Below are positions 42,026 to 48,033 of a DNA stretch of 48,033 nt, piece by piece (within the stretch, counting starts at the first letter, position 1; the number at the start of each line of letters is the position of its first letter). The DNA is from Bradyrhizobium sp. 190 (lineage in GTDB: Bacteria; Pseudomonadota; Alphaproteobacteria; Rhizobiales; Xanthobacteraceae). The stretch spans positions 1 through 48,033 of the forward strand of contig NZ_JADPJL010000028.1 in NCBI RefSeq assembly GCF_023073415.1, written 5' to 3'. The notes below the pieces were generated by a model. That model searched no databases. It was not told the origin of the DNA and saw nothing but the letters and a program-made list of their open reading frames with translations. The position numbers and the translations under genes were made by a program.

Positions 42026-42655
42026 TCACCGTCCGGCGCGAACCGCCTCGACGATGGCGATGGCGGCCCGAACGCCGGCTTCGATGTCGAGATTTGAATT
42101 GTCGAGGATATGGGCGTCCTCGGCCGCCTTGAGGGGAGCGGCGGCGCGGTTCTTGTCCCGTTCGTCGCGCTTGAGGATATCGGCCAGAACCAGCGACTCG
42201 TCCGCGGATTCGCCGCGCGCCAGCGCTTCCAGCGTCCGGCGACGGGCCCGCACATGCGGGTCGGCGACCACGAAAATCTTCACATCGGCATTCGGGCAGA
42301 TCACGGTTCCGATGTCGCGCCCGTCGAGCACGGCGCCCGGCGGATCGGCTGCGAACTGGCGCTGAAAATTGACCAGGGCCTGACGCACGCTGGGAATTGC
42401 CGACACGACAGAGGCGGCATCGCCGATGCGCTGCGTCTTCAACTCGGGGTGGCCGAACTTTTCGGGATCGAGCTCCATGGCAGCCGCCACCGCCCGCGCC
42501 TCGTCGGTGAGGTCAAACCCTTCGTCCAGCAGCGCTTTCGCCACCGCGCGATAGATCACGCCGGTGTCGAGATGGCGATAGCCGTAATGGTGAGCGAGCC
42601 GTTTGCCGAGCGTGCCCTTGCCGGATGCCGCCGGTCCGTCGATGGCGATGATCAT
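42026..42655 (-). CDS. cmk: (d)CMP kinase
   Basis: Cmk phosphorylates CMP and dCMP. The 209-residue protein has the P-loop MIIAIDGPAASGKGTLGKRLA, the CMP-binding HLDTGVIYRAVA, DGRDIGTVICPNADVKIFV and the lid RDERDKNRAAAPLK. Sits in the conserved aroA-cmk-rpsA order, with a small odd gene between aroA and cmk. Start ATG 42655, 6 bp after the stop of that gene. Confidence 0.97.
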   Translation of the reverse strand: MIIAIDGPAASGKGTLGKRLAHHYGYRHLDTGVIYRAVAKALLDEGFDLTDEARAVAAAMELDPEKFGHPELKTQRIGDAASVVSAIPSVRQALVNFQRQFAADPPGAVLDGRDIGTVICPNADVKIFVVADPHVRARRRTLEALARGESADESLVLADILKRDERDKNRAAAPLKAAEDAHILDNSNLDIEAGVRAAIAIVEAVRAGR

Positions 42656-42661
42656 GATACC

Positions 42662-42979
42662 CTATTGCCTGGATGGATACGGGCCGCGCGCGCGACGCAG
42701 CGGCCGTTCTTCGGTGAAAATGTTGCGCGATGCAAACTCGGCGGGGCTGCTGAAGGTCAAATATTCGCGCATGGCATCCGAAGGGTCTGCCGCTGTAAAC
42801 CAGGGGCGATCAAGTTTGGACACGTCAACATCTTCCGTAGCGAACCGGAAATTGCTTGCCAACATCAGCGCCGAACCGTCGTAAATCGCGATCTGCAGCT
42901 TCGTTCCCGCCTGCGCCGCTGCACGGCCGATCCTGTCGAAGGCGTCGAGTAGCGCGTCGCGGTCGAAGCCTGCACTCAT
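42662..42979 (-). CDS. Truncated nucleotidyltransferase-like protein (DUF6036/AbiEii-like remnant)
   Basis: 105 residues. The N-terminal half (RDALLDAFDRIGRAAAQAG, QIAIYDGSALMLASNFRFAT, EDVDV) resembles the start of nucleotidyltransferase-fold proteins related to AbiEii/DUF6036, where GG(T/S)A..L and D-x-D define the active site. Here the motif is DGSALML and EDVDV. After about residue 55 the family sequence is lost; the rest (DAMREYLTFSSPAEFASRN) may be the tail of the original gene after an internal deletion. It is inserted between aroA and cmk on the same strand, with 10-bp and 6-bp gaps. Assignment to family is tentative. Confidence 0.6.
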   Translation of the reverse strand: MSAGFDRDALLDAFDRIGRAAAQAGTKLQIAIYDGSALMLASNFRFATEDVDVSKLDRPWFTAADPSDAMREYLTFSSPAEFASRNIFTEERPLRRARGPYPSRQ

Positions 42980-42989
42980 CGCGCCTGCC

Positions 42990-44327
42990 TCATGAAAACT
43001 CCGCCCCCAGCGACCGCATCATCGGGATGAAATCCGGAAAGCTGGTGGCGATGAAAGCCGTGTCGTCGACCCTGACCGGCTTGTCGGCGGCCAATCCCAT
43101 CACCAGCGCCGACATCGCGATGCGGTGATCCATGTGGGTCGCGACGAGGCCGCCGCCGGGCACGTGGCCGCGGCCCTCGACGATCAAATCGTCGCCTGCG
43201 ATCTCGACCCTGACGCCGTTGACGCGCAGCATGGCGGCGGTGGCCTCGAGCCGGTCGGATTCCTTGACGCGCAATTCCTGAAGGCCGCGCATGACGGTGG
43301 TGCCTTCGGCGAAGGAGGCTGCGACCGCCAGCACCAGATATTCGTCGATCATCGAAGGCGCGCGCTCCGGCGGCACCTCGACGCCGCGCAGTTTTGAGGC
43401 GCGCACGCGCAAGGTCGCCATCGGCTCGCCGGCGTCGCCGCGGACTTCGCTTTCCTCGATCGAAGCGCCCATCTCGCGCAGCGTCGCGAACAGGCCGGTC
43501 CGCAGCGGATTGGTCATGACGTCGGAGAAGGTCACGTCGGAGCCTTCGACGACCAGCGCCGCCACGATCGGGAATGCGGCCGAGGACGGATCGGCAGGCA
43601 CCACGACGTCAGCGCCATGCAATTCAGGCTGGCCCGTCAGCGCGATCTTGCGGCCGTGGCTGCCTTCATTGACGGAGATGATCTCGGCGCCGAAATGTTT
43701 CAGCATCAGTTCGGTGTGGTCGCGGCTGGCTTCCTGCTCGATGACCGTGGTGATACCAGGCGCGGCGAGCCCCGCCAGCAGCACCGCCGACTTGATCTGG
43801 GCCGAGGCCACCGGGGTCCGGTAGAGGATCGGCACGGGATCGCGCGCGCCGTGCAGCGTCAGCGGCAGGCGGCCGCCTTCCTTGGCCTCGCCGGCTTTGG
43901 CCCCCATCAACTCCAGAGGATCGAGGATCCGGCGCATCGGGCGGGACCGCAGCGAGGCGTCGCCGTCGAACACGGCCGTAATCGGGCATCCGGCCACCGC
44001 CCCCATCACCAGCCGGCAGCCGGTGCCGGAATTGCCGAAATCGAGCGGAGCGGCCGGCTGGGCAAAGCCCGCCACGCCCACACCGTCGACCTTCCAGGCG
44101 AACGGCCCGGTCCGCTCGACCTTGGCGCCCAGCGCCTGCATGGATTTGGCGGTATTGAGGACGTCTTCGCCCTCCAGCAGGCCAGAAATTGTGGTTTCGC
44201 CGACCGAAAGGGCCCCCAGGATGAGGGCGCGGTGCGAAATCGACTTGTCGCCGGGAACGCGGACTTTACCGCTCAAAGCGCCGCTTGCGCGGGATTCCAG
44301 CGGGGTTTGGGTGGTTGAATCGGTCAA
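42990..44327 (-). CDS. aroA: 3-phosphoshikimate 1-carboxyvinyltransferase (EPSP synthase), class II type
   Basis: AroA joins phosphoenolpyruvate and shikimate-3-phosphate in the chorismate pathway. About 445 residues. Motifs: VPGDKSISHRALILGAL, LDFGNSGTGCRLVMG, SASAQIKSAVLLAGL-like VASAQIKSAV, DPSSAAFPIVAAL, MIDEYLVLAVAA and ELRVKESDRL. The overall pattern resembles class II enzymes such as Agrobacterium CP4, but the residue after GNS is Gly, where CP4 has Ala. TTG 44327 gives the usual MTDSTTQTPL start and has GAGGA upstream; a GTG at 44360 is the alternative. It leads the aroA-cmk cluster and diverges from the FYDLN gene. Confidence 0.95.
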   Translation of the reverse strand: MTDSTTQTPLESRASGALSGKVRVPGDKSISHRALILGALSVGETTISGLLEGEDVLNTAKSMQALGAKVERTGPFAWKVDGVGVAGFAQPAAPLDFGNSGTGCRLVMGAVAGCPITAVFDGDASLRSRPMRRILDPLELMGAKAGEAKEGGRLPLTLHGARDPVPILYRTPVASAQIKSAVLLAGLAAPGITTVIEQEASRDHTELMLKHFGAEIISVNEGSHGRKIALTGQPELHGADVVVPADPSSAAFPIVAALVVEGSDVTFSDVMTNPLRTGLFATLREMGASIEESEVRGDAGEPMATLRVRASKLRGVEVPPERAPSMIDEYLVLAVAASFAEGTTVMRGLQELRVKESDRLEATAAMLRVNGVRVEIAGDDLIVEGRGHVPGGGLVATHMDHRIAMSALVMGLAADKPVRVDDTAFIATSFPDFIPMMRSLGAEFS

Positions 44328-44470
44328 GATTGGGGTCCTCTGCGGGGGCGGCAGTACCACATGGGCCCCACCGCGTCACGCGGCCGTCAAATGCGACAAA
44401 CCGCTATTGACACCGGCCCCTCAACTAGCCAAGTGAAGCACCGTTTTTCAGAATTTCCCAGGATCCACAC

Positions 44471-44896
44471 GTGGCCAAATCCGATCTCGGAACCAAACGC
44501 ATTTGCCCGACGACGGGTAAGAAATTCTATGATCTCAACAAGAACCCGGTGATCTCGCCCTACACTGGCGAGGTCGTGCCGATTGCGCCGATTGCGCCAC
44601 CGCGGGCTGCCCGTGGCGATGCCGCACGCGCCGCGGCTGCCGCTTCGGCCACCGCCGCTGCCGATATGCCGGAGGCCGCCGAGGCCGAAGAGTTGGTCTC
44701 GCTCGAGGAGGCCGACGCGGAGGAGAATACCGGCAAGGTCAAGGCCGTGGTTCCCGAATCGGAAGACGATATCGAGATCGACGAAACCATCGAGGGCGAT
44801 GACGACGACGATTCCACCTTCATTCCCGACGAGGAGGAAGGCGATGAGGACGTCACCGACATCATCGGTGATGTCGGAGGCGACGAAGAGACTTGA
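44471..44896 (+). CDS. FYDLN acid-domain protein (TIGR02300 family)
   Basis: A 141-residue, very acidic protein from GTG 44471. The N-terminal 40 residues hold the family signature: LGTKRICPTTGKKFYDLNKN and ISPYTGE, with a single Cys. An Ala-rich stretch (about 50-66) and a Glu/Asp-rich tail (DDDDDSTFIPDEEEGDED) follow. The family is widespread in Alphaproteobacteria, with unknown function; the FYDLN segment looks like a half zinc ribbon. It faces aroA divergently and is followed by tRNA-Ala. Confidence 0.92.
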   Translation: MAKSDLGTKRICPTTGKKFYDLNKNPVISPYTGEVVPIAPIAPPRAARGDAARAAAAASATAAADMPEAAEAEELVSLEEADAEENTGKVKAVVPESEDDIEIDETIEGDDDDDSTFIPDEEEGDEDVTDIIGDVGGDEET

Positions 44897-44986
44897 GATC
44901 GGCCCAGAACTGTGTTCTGGGTCTCCCCCGCAAGTCGCCCAAGGCTTGCGGGAGCATGGTCGAAGAAGACCGTGCCCTGACTGTGA

Positions 44987-45059
<73 letters not shown>

Positions 45060-45062
<3 letters not shown>

Positions 45063-45122
45063 ACGCTTCGCCCTTCGGGCTTCGCGTGGCGCAGCCACGT
45101 GATGGCCGAAGGGCGAAGCGTG
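45060..45122. repeat. Palindromic repeat, family F, abutting the tRNA-Ala 3' end
   Basis: Perfect 18-bp arms CCACGCTTCGCCCTTCGG (45060-45077) and complement (45105-45122), with an inner CGTGGC-GCA-GCCACG hairpin. The first three bases of the left arm are the CCA end of the tRNA. A related tail (GCCCGCAGGGCGAAGACGGGC) follows to about 45160. It may serve as the tRNA transcript terminator or be a mobile palindromic element that targets this site. Confidence 0.8.
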
Positions 45123-45202
45123 GTGCCCGGCGTAGCCCGCAGGGCGAAGACGGGCTGGTAGACGTTGCGTGATATCCTCTGATCGCGATCTCGCGGATTA
45201 TC

Positions 45203-45535
45203 ATGTGGTACGTCTATATCATCCGCAGTATCAGCTTTCCCGATCAGGAATACATCGGCGCAACCGCAGATTTGAAGCGACGGTTACCCGAGCACAATGC
45301 CGGAAAATCCGCGCACACTGCCAAATTCAAACCTTGGGAATTGATTTGGTACTGCGCCTTTCCTGACAAGTACAAAGCGCTAGCCTTCGAGAAATATCTC
45401 AAATCCCATTCCGGCCGAGCCTTCGCGAAAAAACGCCTCCGACCGGCCCTACTCCCCCAACACCGCATTCAACCGGTCGCGCAGCGCGACGATCTCGTTC
45501 TTCATCGCCACCAGTTCGCCGACCGAGCAGGCTGA
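45203..45535 (+). CDS. GIY-YIG nuclease superfamily protein
   Basis: The first about 83 residues are a complete GIY-YIG domain of the YhbQ/UPF0213 type: MWYVYIIRS, then QEYIGATADLKRRLPEHNAG with the conserved Arg, KPWELIWYCAF, and KALAFEKYLKSHSGRAFAKKRL, with the catalytic Glu in the last segment. After residue 84 the sequence is unlike the family and runs antisense over the 3' end of ohrR (87 bp). The normal stop may have been lost. Possible roles are repair or defence nuclease; no partner is seen. Confidence 0.85.
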   Translation: MWYVYIIRSISFPDQEYIGATADLKRRLPEHNAGKSAHTAKFKPWELIWYCAFPDKYKALAFEKYLKSHSGRAFAKKRLRPALLPQHRIQPVAQRDDLVLHRHQFADRAG

Positions 45536-45910
45536 TGCCGCGAGGATCGATTGCGGCACCGCTCTCGCTTTCTCCCGCAGCGCATCGCCCTTTGGCGTCA
45601 GCGCGATCAGCACCTGCCTCTCGTCCTCGGTGCTGCGCGTGCGCTTGACCAGTTCGGCCGCCTCCAGCCGCTTCAGCAGCGGCGTCAGCGTGCCGGAATC
45701 CAGCAGCAGCCGTTCGCCGATGTCCTTGACCGGCACACCGTCGCGTTCCCACAGCACCAGCATGACCAGATATTGCGGATAGGTGAGACCGAGTTTGTCG
45801 AGCAGCGGCTTGTAGACGCGGTTGAACGCGTGCGCGGTGGAATACACCGCGAAGCAAATCTGATTATCGAGCCGGAGCGGAAGGTCTGCTGCAGATTTCC
45901 TGGCCATCAC
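45449..45910 (-). CDS. ohrR: Organic hydroperoxide-responsive regulator OhrR (MarR family)
   Basis: OhrR represses ohr until oxidised by organic peroxides. The 153-residue MarR protein has the sensing Cys19 in NQICFAVYSTAHAFNR and a second Cys128 in AASACSVGEL, as in two-cysteine OhrR of Xanthomonas. Tyr residues that hold the Cys thiolate are in RVYKPLL and LTYPQYLV. The winged helix spans about 60-100 (VKDIGERLLLDSGTLTPLLKRL). It is divergent from ohr, with palindromic candidate operators between. Confidence 0.95.
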   Translation of the reverse strand: MMARKSAADLPLRLDNQICFAVYSTAHAFNRVYKPLLDKLGLTYPQYLVMLVLWERDGVPVKDIGERLLLDSGTLTPLLKRLEAAELVKRTRSTEDERQVLIALTPKGDALREKARAVPQSILAASACSVGELVAMKNEIVALRDRLNAVLGE

Positions 45911-45966
45911 GTCCTCGTCAACGAGCAGCGCCCAGACCCTGATATGGTGGCTAAGCGCTTGATTTC

Positions 45967-45980
45967 AATTGCATACAATT
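45967..45980. promoter_or_regulatory. Candidate OhrR operator 1
   Basis: AATTG-CATA-CAATT, perfect 5-bp arms in an A+T-rich region between ohrR and ohr. It resembles the TACAATT-type OhrR/MarR boxes. Confidence 0.55.
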
Positions 45981-46004
45981 AAATCGCGCAGCCTGCAACA
46001 ATTT

Positions 46005-46035
46005 ATATTGCGCACAATCTAGTTGCGTGCAATAT
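46005..46035. promoter_or_regulatory. Candidate OhrR operator 2
   Basis: ATATTGC and GCAATAT flank 17 bp that include ACAATCTAGTTG. It lies about 40 bp before the ohr start, where repressor binding would block transcription of ohr. Confidence 0.5.
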
Positions 46036-46072
46036 ATCGTTCATCGAAACGGCAAACCCAAGGGAGACCGAT

Positions 46073-46498
46073 ATGTCCGTGAACGTGCTCTACAAGACCA
46101 GCGCCAAGGCCACCGGCGGCCGTGACGGCACCGCCGCGACCCTCGATGGCGCGCTCGACGTCAAGCTCACGACCCCGAAGGAACTCGGCGGCGGCGGTGG
46201 CGCCGGCAACAATCCCGAGCAACTATTCGCGGCCGGCTATGCCGCCTGCTTCATCGGCGCGATGAAATTCGTCGCTTCGCAGGGCGGTCCGAAGGTGCCC
46301 GCTGACGCCACAGTGACCTCCACTGTCGGCATCGGCCCGCGTTCGGAAGGCGGCTTTGGCCTCGATATCGACCTCGCCGTCTCGCTGCCCGGCGTTCCCA
46401 AGGCGGAAGCGGAAGCCCTTGTCGCGAAAGCGCATCAGGTGTGCCCCTACTCCAACGCCACCCGCGGCAACGTGGATGTGCGCCTGACGGTCGTGTAA
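46073..46498 (+). CDS. ohr: Organic hydroperoxide reductase Ohr
   Basis: Ohr reduces organic and lipid hydroperoxides using a lipoyl-type dithiol. The 141-residue OsmC-superfamily protein has the catalytic Cys59 in AAGYAACFIGAMKF and Cys124 in AHQVCPYSNATRGN; the ring Arg and Glu are in GGRDGTA and NNPEQLFA. Normal length. Paired with a divergent ohrR, and ends before a 13-bp hairpin. Confidence 0.97.
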   Translation: MSVNVLYKTSAKATGGRDGTAATLDGALDVKLTTPKELGGGGGAGNNPEQLFAAGYAACFIGAMKFVASQGGPKVPADATVTSTVGIGPRSEGGFGLDIDLAVSLPGVPKAEAEALVAKAHQVCPYSNATRGNVDVRLTVV

Positions 46499-46526
46499 CG
46501 ACCGGCGGTTGTGTAAGACGACGTCC

Positions 46527-46559
46527 GAACGGCCCGCCGCTGATACCGGCGGGCCGTTC
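46527..46559 (+). terminator. Hairpin after ohr
   Basis: Perfect 13-bp stem GAACGGCCCGCCG/CGGCGGGCCGTTC with a 7-nt loop, 28 bp after the ohr stop. No T run follows, so termination may be weak or Rho-assisted. Confidence 0.6.
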
Positions 46560-46696
46560 GCGCGCCTCACGGAATTTTCCGCAGGCTTTGCTACGGCAGC
46601 TACGTCATGCGCCTTTGCGCGAGACGCCATTGCCGCCGCGCCTGAAGACCGCTAGCTCAAGACCTCGATTTTCTCCTTGAGCGAAGGTTCTTGTCC

Positions 46697-47902
46697 ATGA
46701 GTTCTGCAGCCGCTCCCGGCGCAATGACCGGCCTGCGCGTCATCGATCTCACGCGCGTGCTCGGCGGCCCCTATTGCACGCAAATCCTCGCCGACCACGG
46801 CGCCGACGTCATCAAGGTCGAACCGCCGGCCGGCGACGAGGTGCGCGACTGGGGCCCTCCGTTCCACGAGGAGGACGCAGCCTATTTCGTCGGCATCAAC
46901 CGCAACAAGCGCTCGATCGGGCTCGACCTCGCCTCCGAGGGCGGCCGCGCCGTTCTGCTGAAGATGCTGGAGACCGCCGACGTCCTGATCGAGAATTTCA
47001 AGCCGGGCACGCTCGACAAATGGGGCATCGGCAACGACGTGCTGCGCGCGAAATTTCCAAAGCTGGTGCATTGCCGGATTTCCGGCTTCGGCGCCGACGG
47101 CCCGCGCGGCGGCAATCCCGGCTATGACGCGATCATTCAGGCCATGACCGGCATGATCGCGGCGACCGGCTCGCCCGAGAGCGGCCCGATGCGAATCGGC
47201 GTTCCGCTGGTCGACATCACCACCGGGCTTTACGCGGCGATCGGAATCCTGATGGCGCTGTCGGAGCGGCAGCGGTCGGGTCTCGGTCAGTTTCTGGAAA
47301 CCACGCTGTATGAAACCGGCCTTGCGATCATGCATCCGCACACCGCGAATTATTTCATGCATGGCAAGCCGCCTGGCCTGACCGGCAACGAGCATCCGAA
47401 CCTCGTGCCATATGCGATCTTCCCGACCAGGACCGATGACATCTTTATCGGCGTCGGCAATGACGGCACCTTCCGCAAGCTCGCCAAGGAAATCGGCAAG
47501 CCCGAGCTCGGCACCGATCGACGCTTTGCCCGCAACAAGGACCGCATCGCCAACCGCGACGCGCTGCGCGCCGAACTCGCCGCCGTGTTCAGCCAGCACG
47601 AGGCCGAGCCGCTCTGCAATCGCCTGCTGGCGGCCGGCCTGCCGGCAGGCCCGGTGCAGAAGATCGACCAGGCGCTGACCAATCCGCATACGCTGCATCG
47701 CGGCGATATCATTGAGAAGGATTGGTACAAGGGCGTCGCCTCCCCGATCCGGCTCGAGCGGACCAAGCCGAGCCTACGCCGGACGCCGCCGAAGTTCAGC
47801 CAGCACACATCAGAGGTGCTGGGCGAGTTCGGCTATTCGAAGAGCGAGATCGAAGCGCTGGTAGCCGGGCGCGCGGTCTGCGGCGCCGAGCGCAAGCGCT
47901 GA
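46697..47902 (+). CDS. CaiB/BaiF-family (class III) CoA-transferase
   Basis: A 401-residue family III CoA-transferase moving CoA between carboxylic acids. It begins MTGLRVIDLTRVLGGPYC..ADHGADVIKVEPP. Further markers are NRNKRSIGLDL, NFKPGTLDKWG, and the Asp173 nucleophile in VPLVDITTGLYAA, the position of Asp169 in formyl-CoA transferase. C-terminal AGLPAGPVQKIDQ closes the fold. ATG 46697 is chosen over an in-frame TTG 6 bp earlier. No acyl-CoA ligase or dehydrogenase is adjacent, so the substrate (succinyl, formyl, carnitine-type or other) is unknown. Confidence 0.93.
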   Translation: MSSAAAPGAMTGLRVIDLTRVLGGPYCTQILADHGADVIKVEPPAGDEVRDWGPPFHEEDAAYFVGINRNKRSIGLDLASEGGRAVLLKMLETADVLIENFKPGTLDKWGIGNDVLRAKFPKLVHCRISGFGADGPRGGNPGYDAIIQAMTGMIAATGSPESGPMRIGVPLVDITTGLYAAIGILMALSERQRSGLGQFLETTLYETGLAIMHPHTANYFMHGKPPGLTGNEHPNLVPYAIFPTRTDDIFIGVGNDGTFRKLAKEIGKPELGTDRRFARNKDRIANRDALRAELAAVFSQHEAEPLCNRLLAAGLPAGPVQKIDQALTNPHTLHRGDIIEKDWYKGVASPIRLERTKPSLRRTPPKFSQHTSEVLGEFGYSKSEIEALVAGRAVCGAERKR

Positions 47903-47943
47903 GGCACAATTTCGTTGTCGTCCCTGCGTTCGCACTAGCTGAT

Positions 47944-48033
47944 TCACACATCTTTGAGGGTTTCCCACGCGGAGGCGACGCCCAAGAAGTATTGGAGGCC
48001 ATGCCTGATGGTGATGGGGCCGGGTTTGGTGCG
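47944..48033 (-). CDS. C-terminal fragment of an open frame cut by the window edge
   Basis: On the minus strand a 29-residue open frame enters from the right edge and stops at 47946-47944 (RTKPGPITIRHG..ending WETLKDV). Composition looks coding, but I do not recognise the family. It could be a transposase or other repeated gene at which an assembly stopped; that is a guess. Confidence 0.3.
   Translation of the reverse strand, partial: RTKPGPITIRHGLQYFLGVASAWETLKDV

Overview
The window looks like chromosomal housekeeping DNA from a Bradyrhizobium-type alphaproteobacterium (Nitrobacteraceae). The evidence is high G+C; an Irr regulator carrying the heme motif with Cys29 and His117-119 placed as in Bradyrhizobium japonicum; the alphaproteobacterial order mutM-ubiE-ubiB-coaBC-dut; a DivL-type tyrosine kinase homologue; the addB-addA-trxA and trpFBA-accD-folC clusters; and several families of palindromic intergenic repeats of the kind common in Bradyrhizobium. 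No prophage, CRISPR array or complete insertion sequence was seen. All assignments come from reading motifs and protein sequences; no database search was run.

Layout. 1-1.15 kb: fabA (truncated, with a 25-bp inverted repeat at the window edge) diverges from irr. 1.2-10.5 kb: a mosaic of single genes (SH3-domain exported protein, D-2-hydroxyacid dehydrogenase, LysR regulator diverging from a frameshifted aldo/keto reductase, moeB-like gene, a protease-like protein with a lost catalytic His, gamma-glutamyltransferase, orphan ParA ATPase), with palindromic repeats between several convergent pairs. 10.6-16.5 kb: GNAT and mutM on the minus strand, diverging from ubiE-ubiB-coaBC-dut. 16.6-29.3 kb: divL, a tsaE-amgK fusion, a PilZ gene, murU, addB, addA and trxA, all on the plus strand, combining cell-cycle signalling, tRNA modification, peptidoglycan recycling, recombination repair and redox. 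29.3-32.2 kb: ATP-dependent DNA ligase, DUF2231 membrane protein, metallophosphoesterase, and a gene-free stretch with a candidate small RNA. 32.2-38.1 kb, minus strand: ihfB-lapA-trpF-trpB-trpA-accD-folC, tightly packed with several stop/start overlaps. 38.3-44.3 kb, minus strand: aroA, a degenerate nucleotidyltransferase, cmk, rpsA (own promoter and a roughly 280-nt structured leader) and sppA. 44.4-48 kb: an acidic FYDLN protein, tRNA-Ala(GGC), a GIY-YIG protein, the ohrR/ohr peroxide-response pair, a CaiB/BaiF CoA-transferase and a cut-off open frame at the right edge.

The most interesting candidate is coaBC. The coenzyme A enzyme carries, in the same reading frame, an N-terminal FitA/VapB-like ribbon-helix-helix (antitoxin-type DNA-binding) domain. 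The 56-bp gap in front of the gene holds a 25-bp near-perfect palindrome with TGATAGCA-like half-sites and a second 11-bp palindrome. This suggests a CoA biosynthetic enzyme that binds and regulates its own promoter. Other points of note are the rpsA leader, the candidate plus-strand small RNA at 31.93-32.17 kb, the TsaE-AmgK fusion next to MurU, and the Tyr-for-His DivL homologue.
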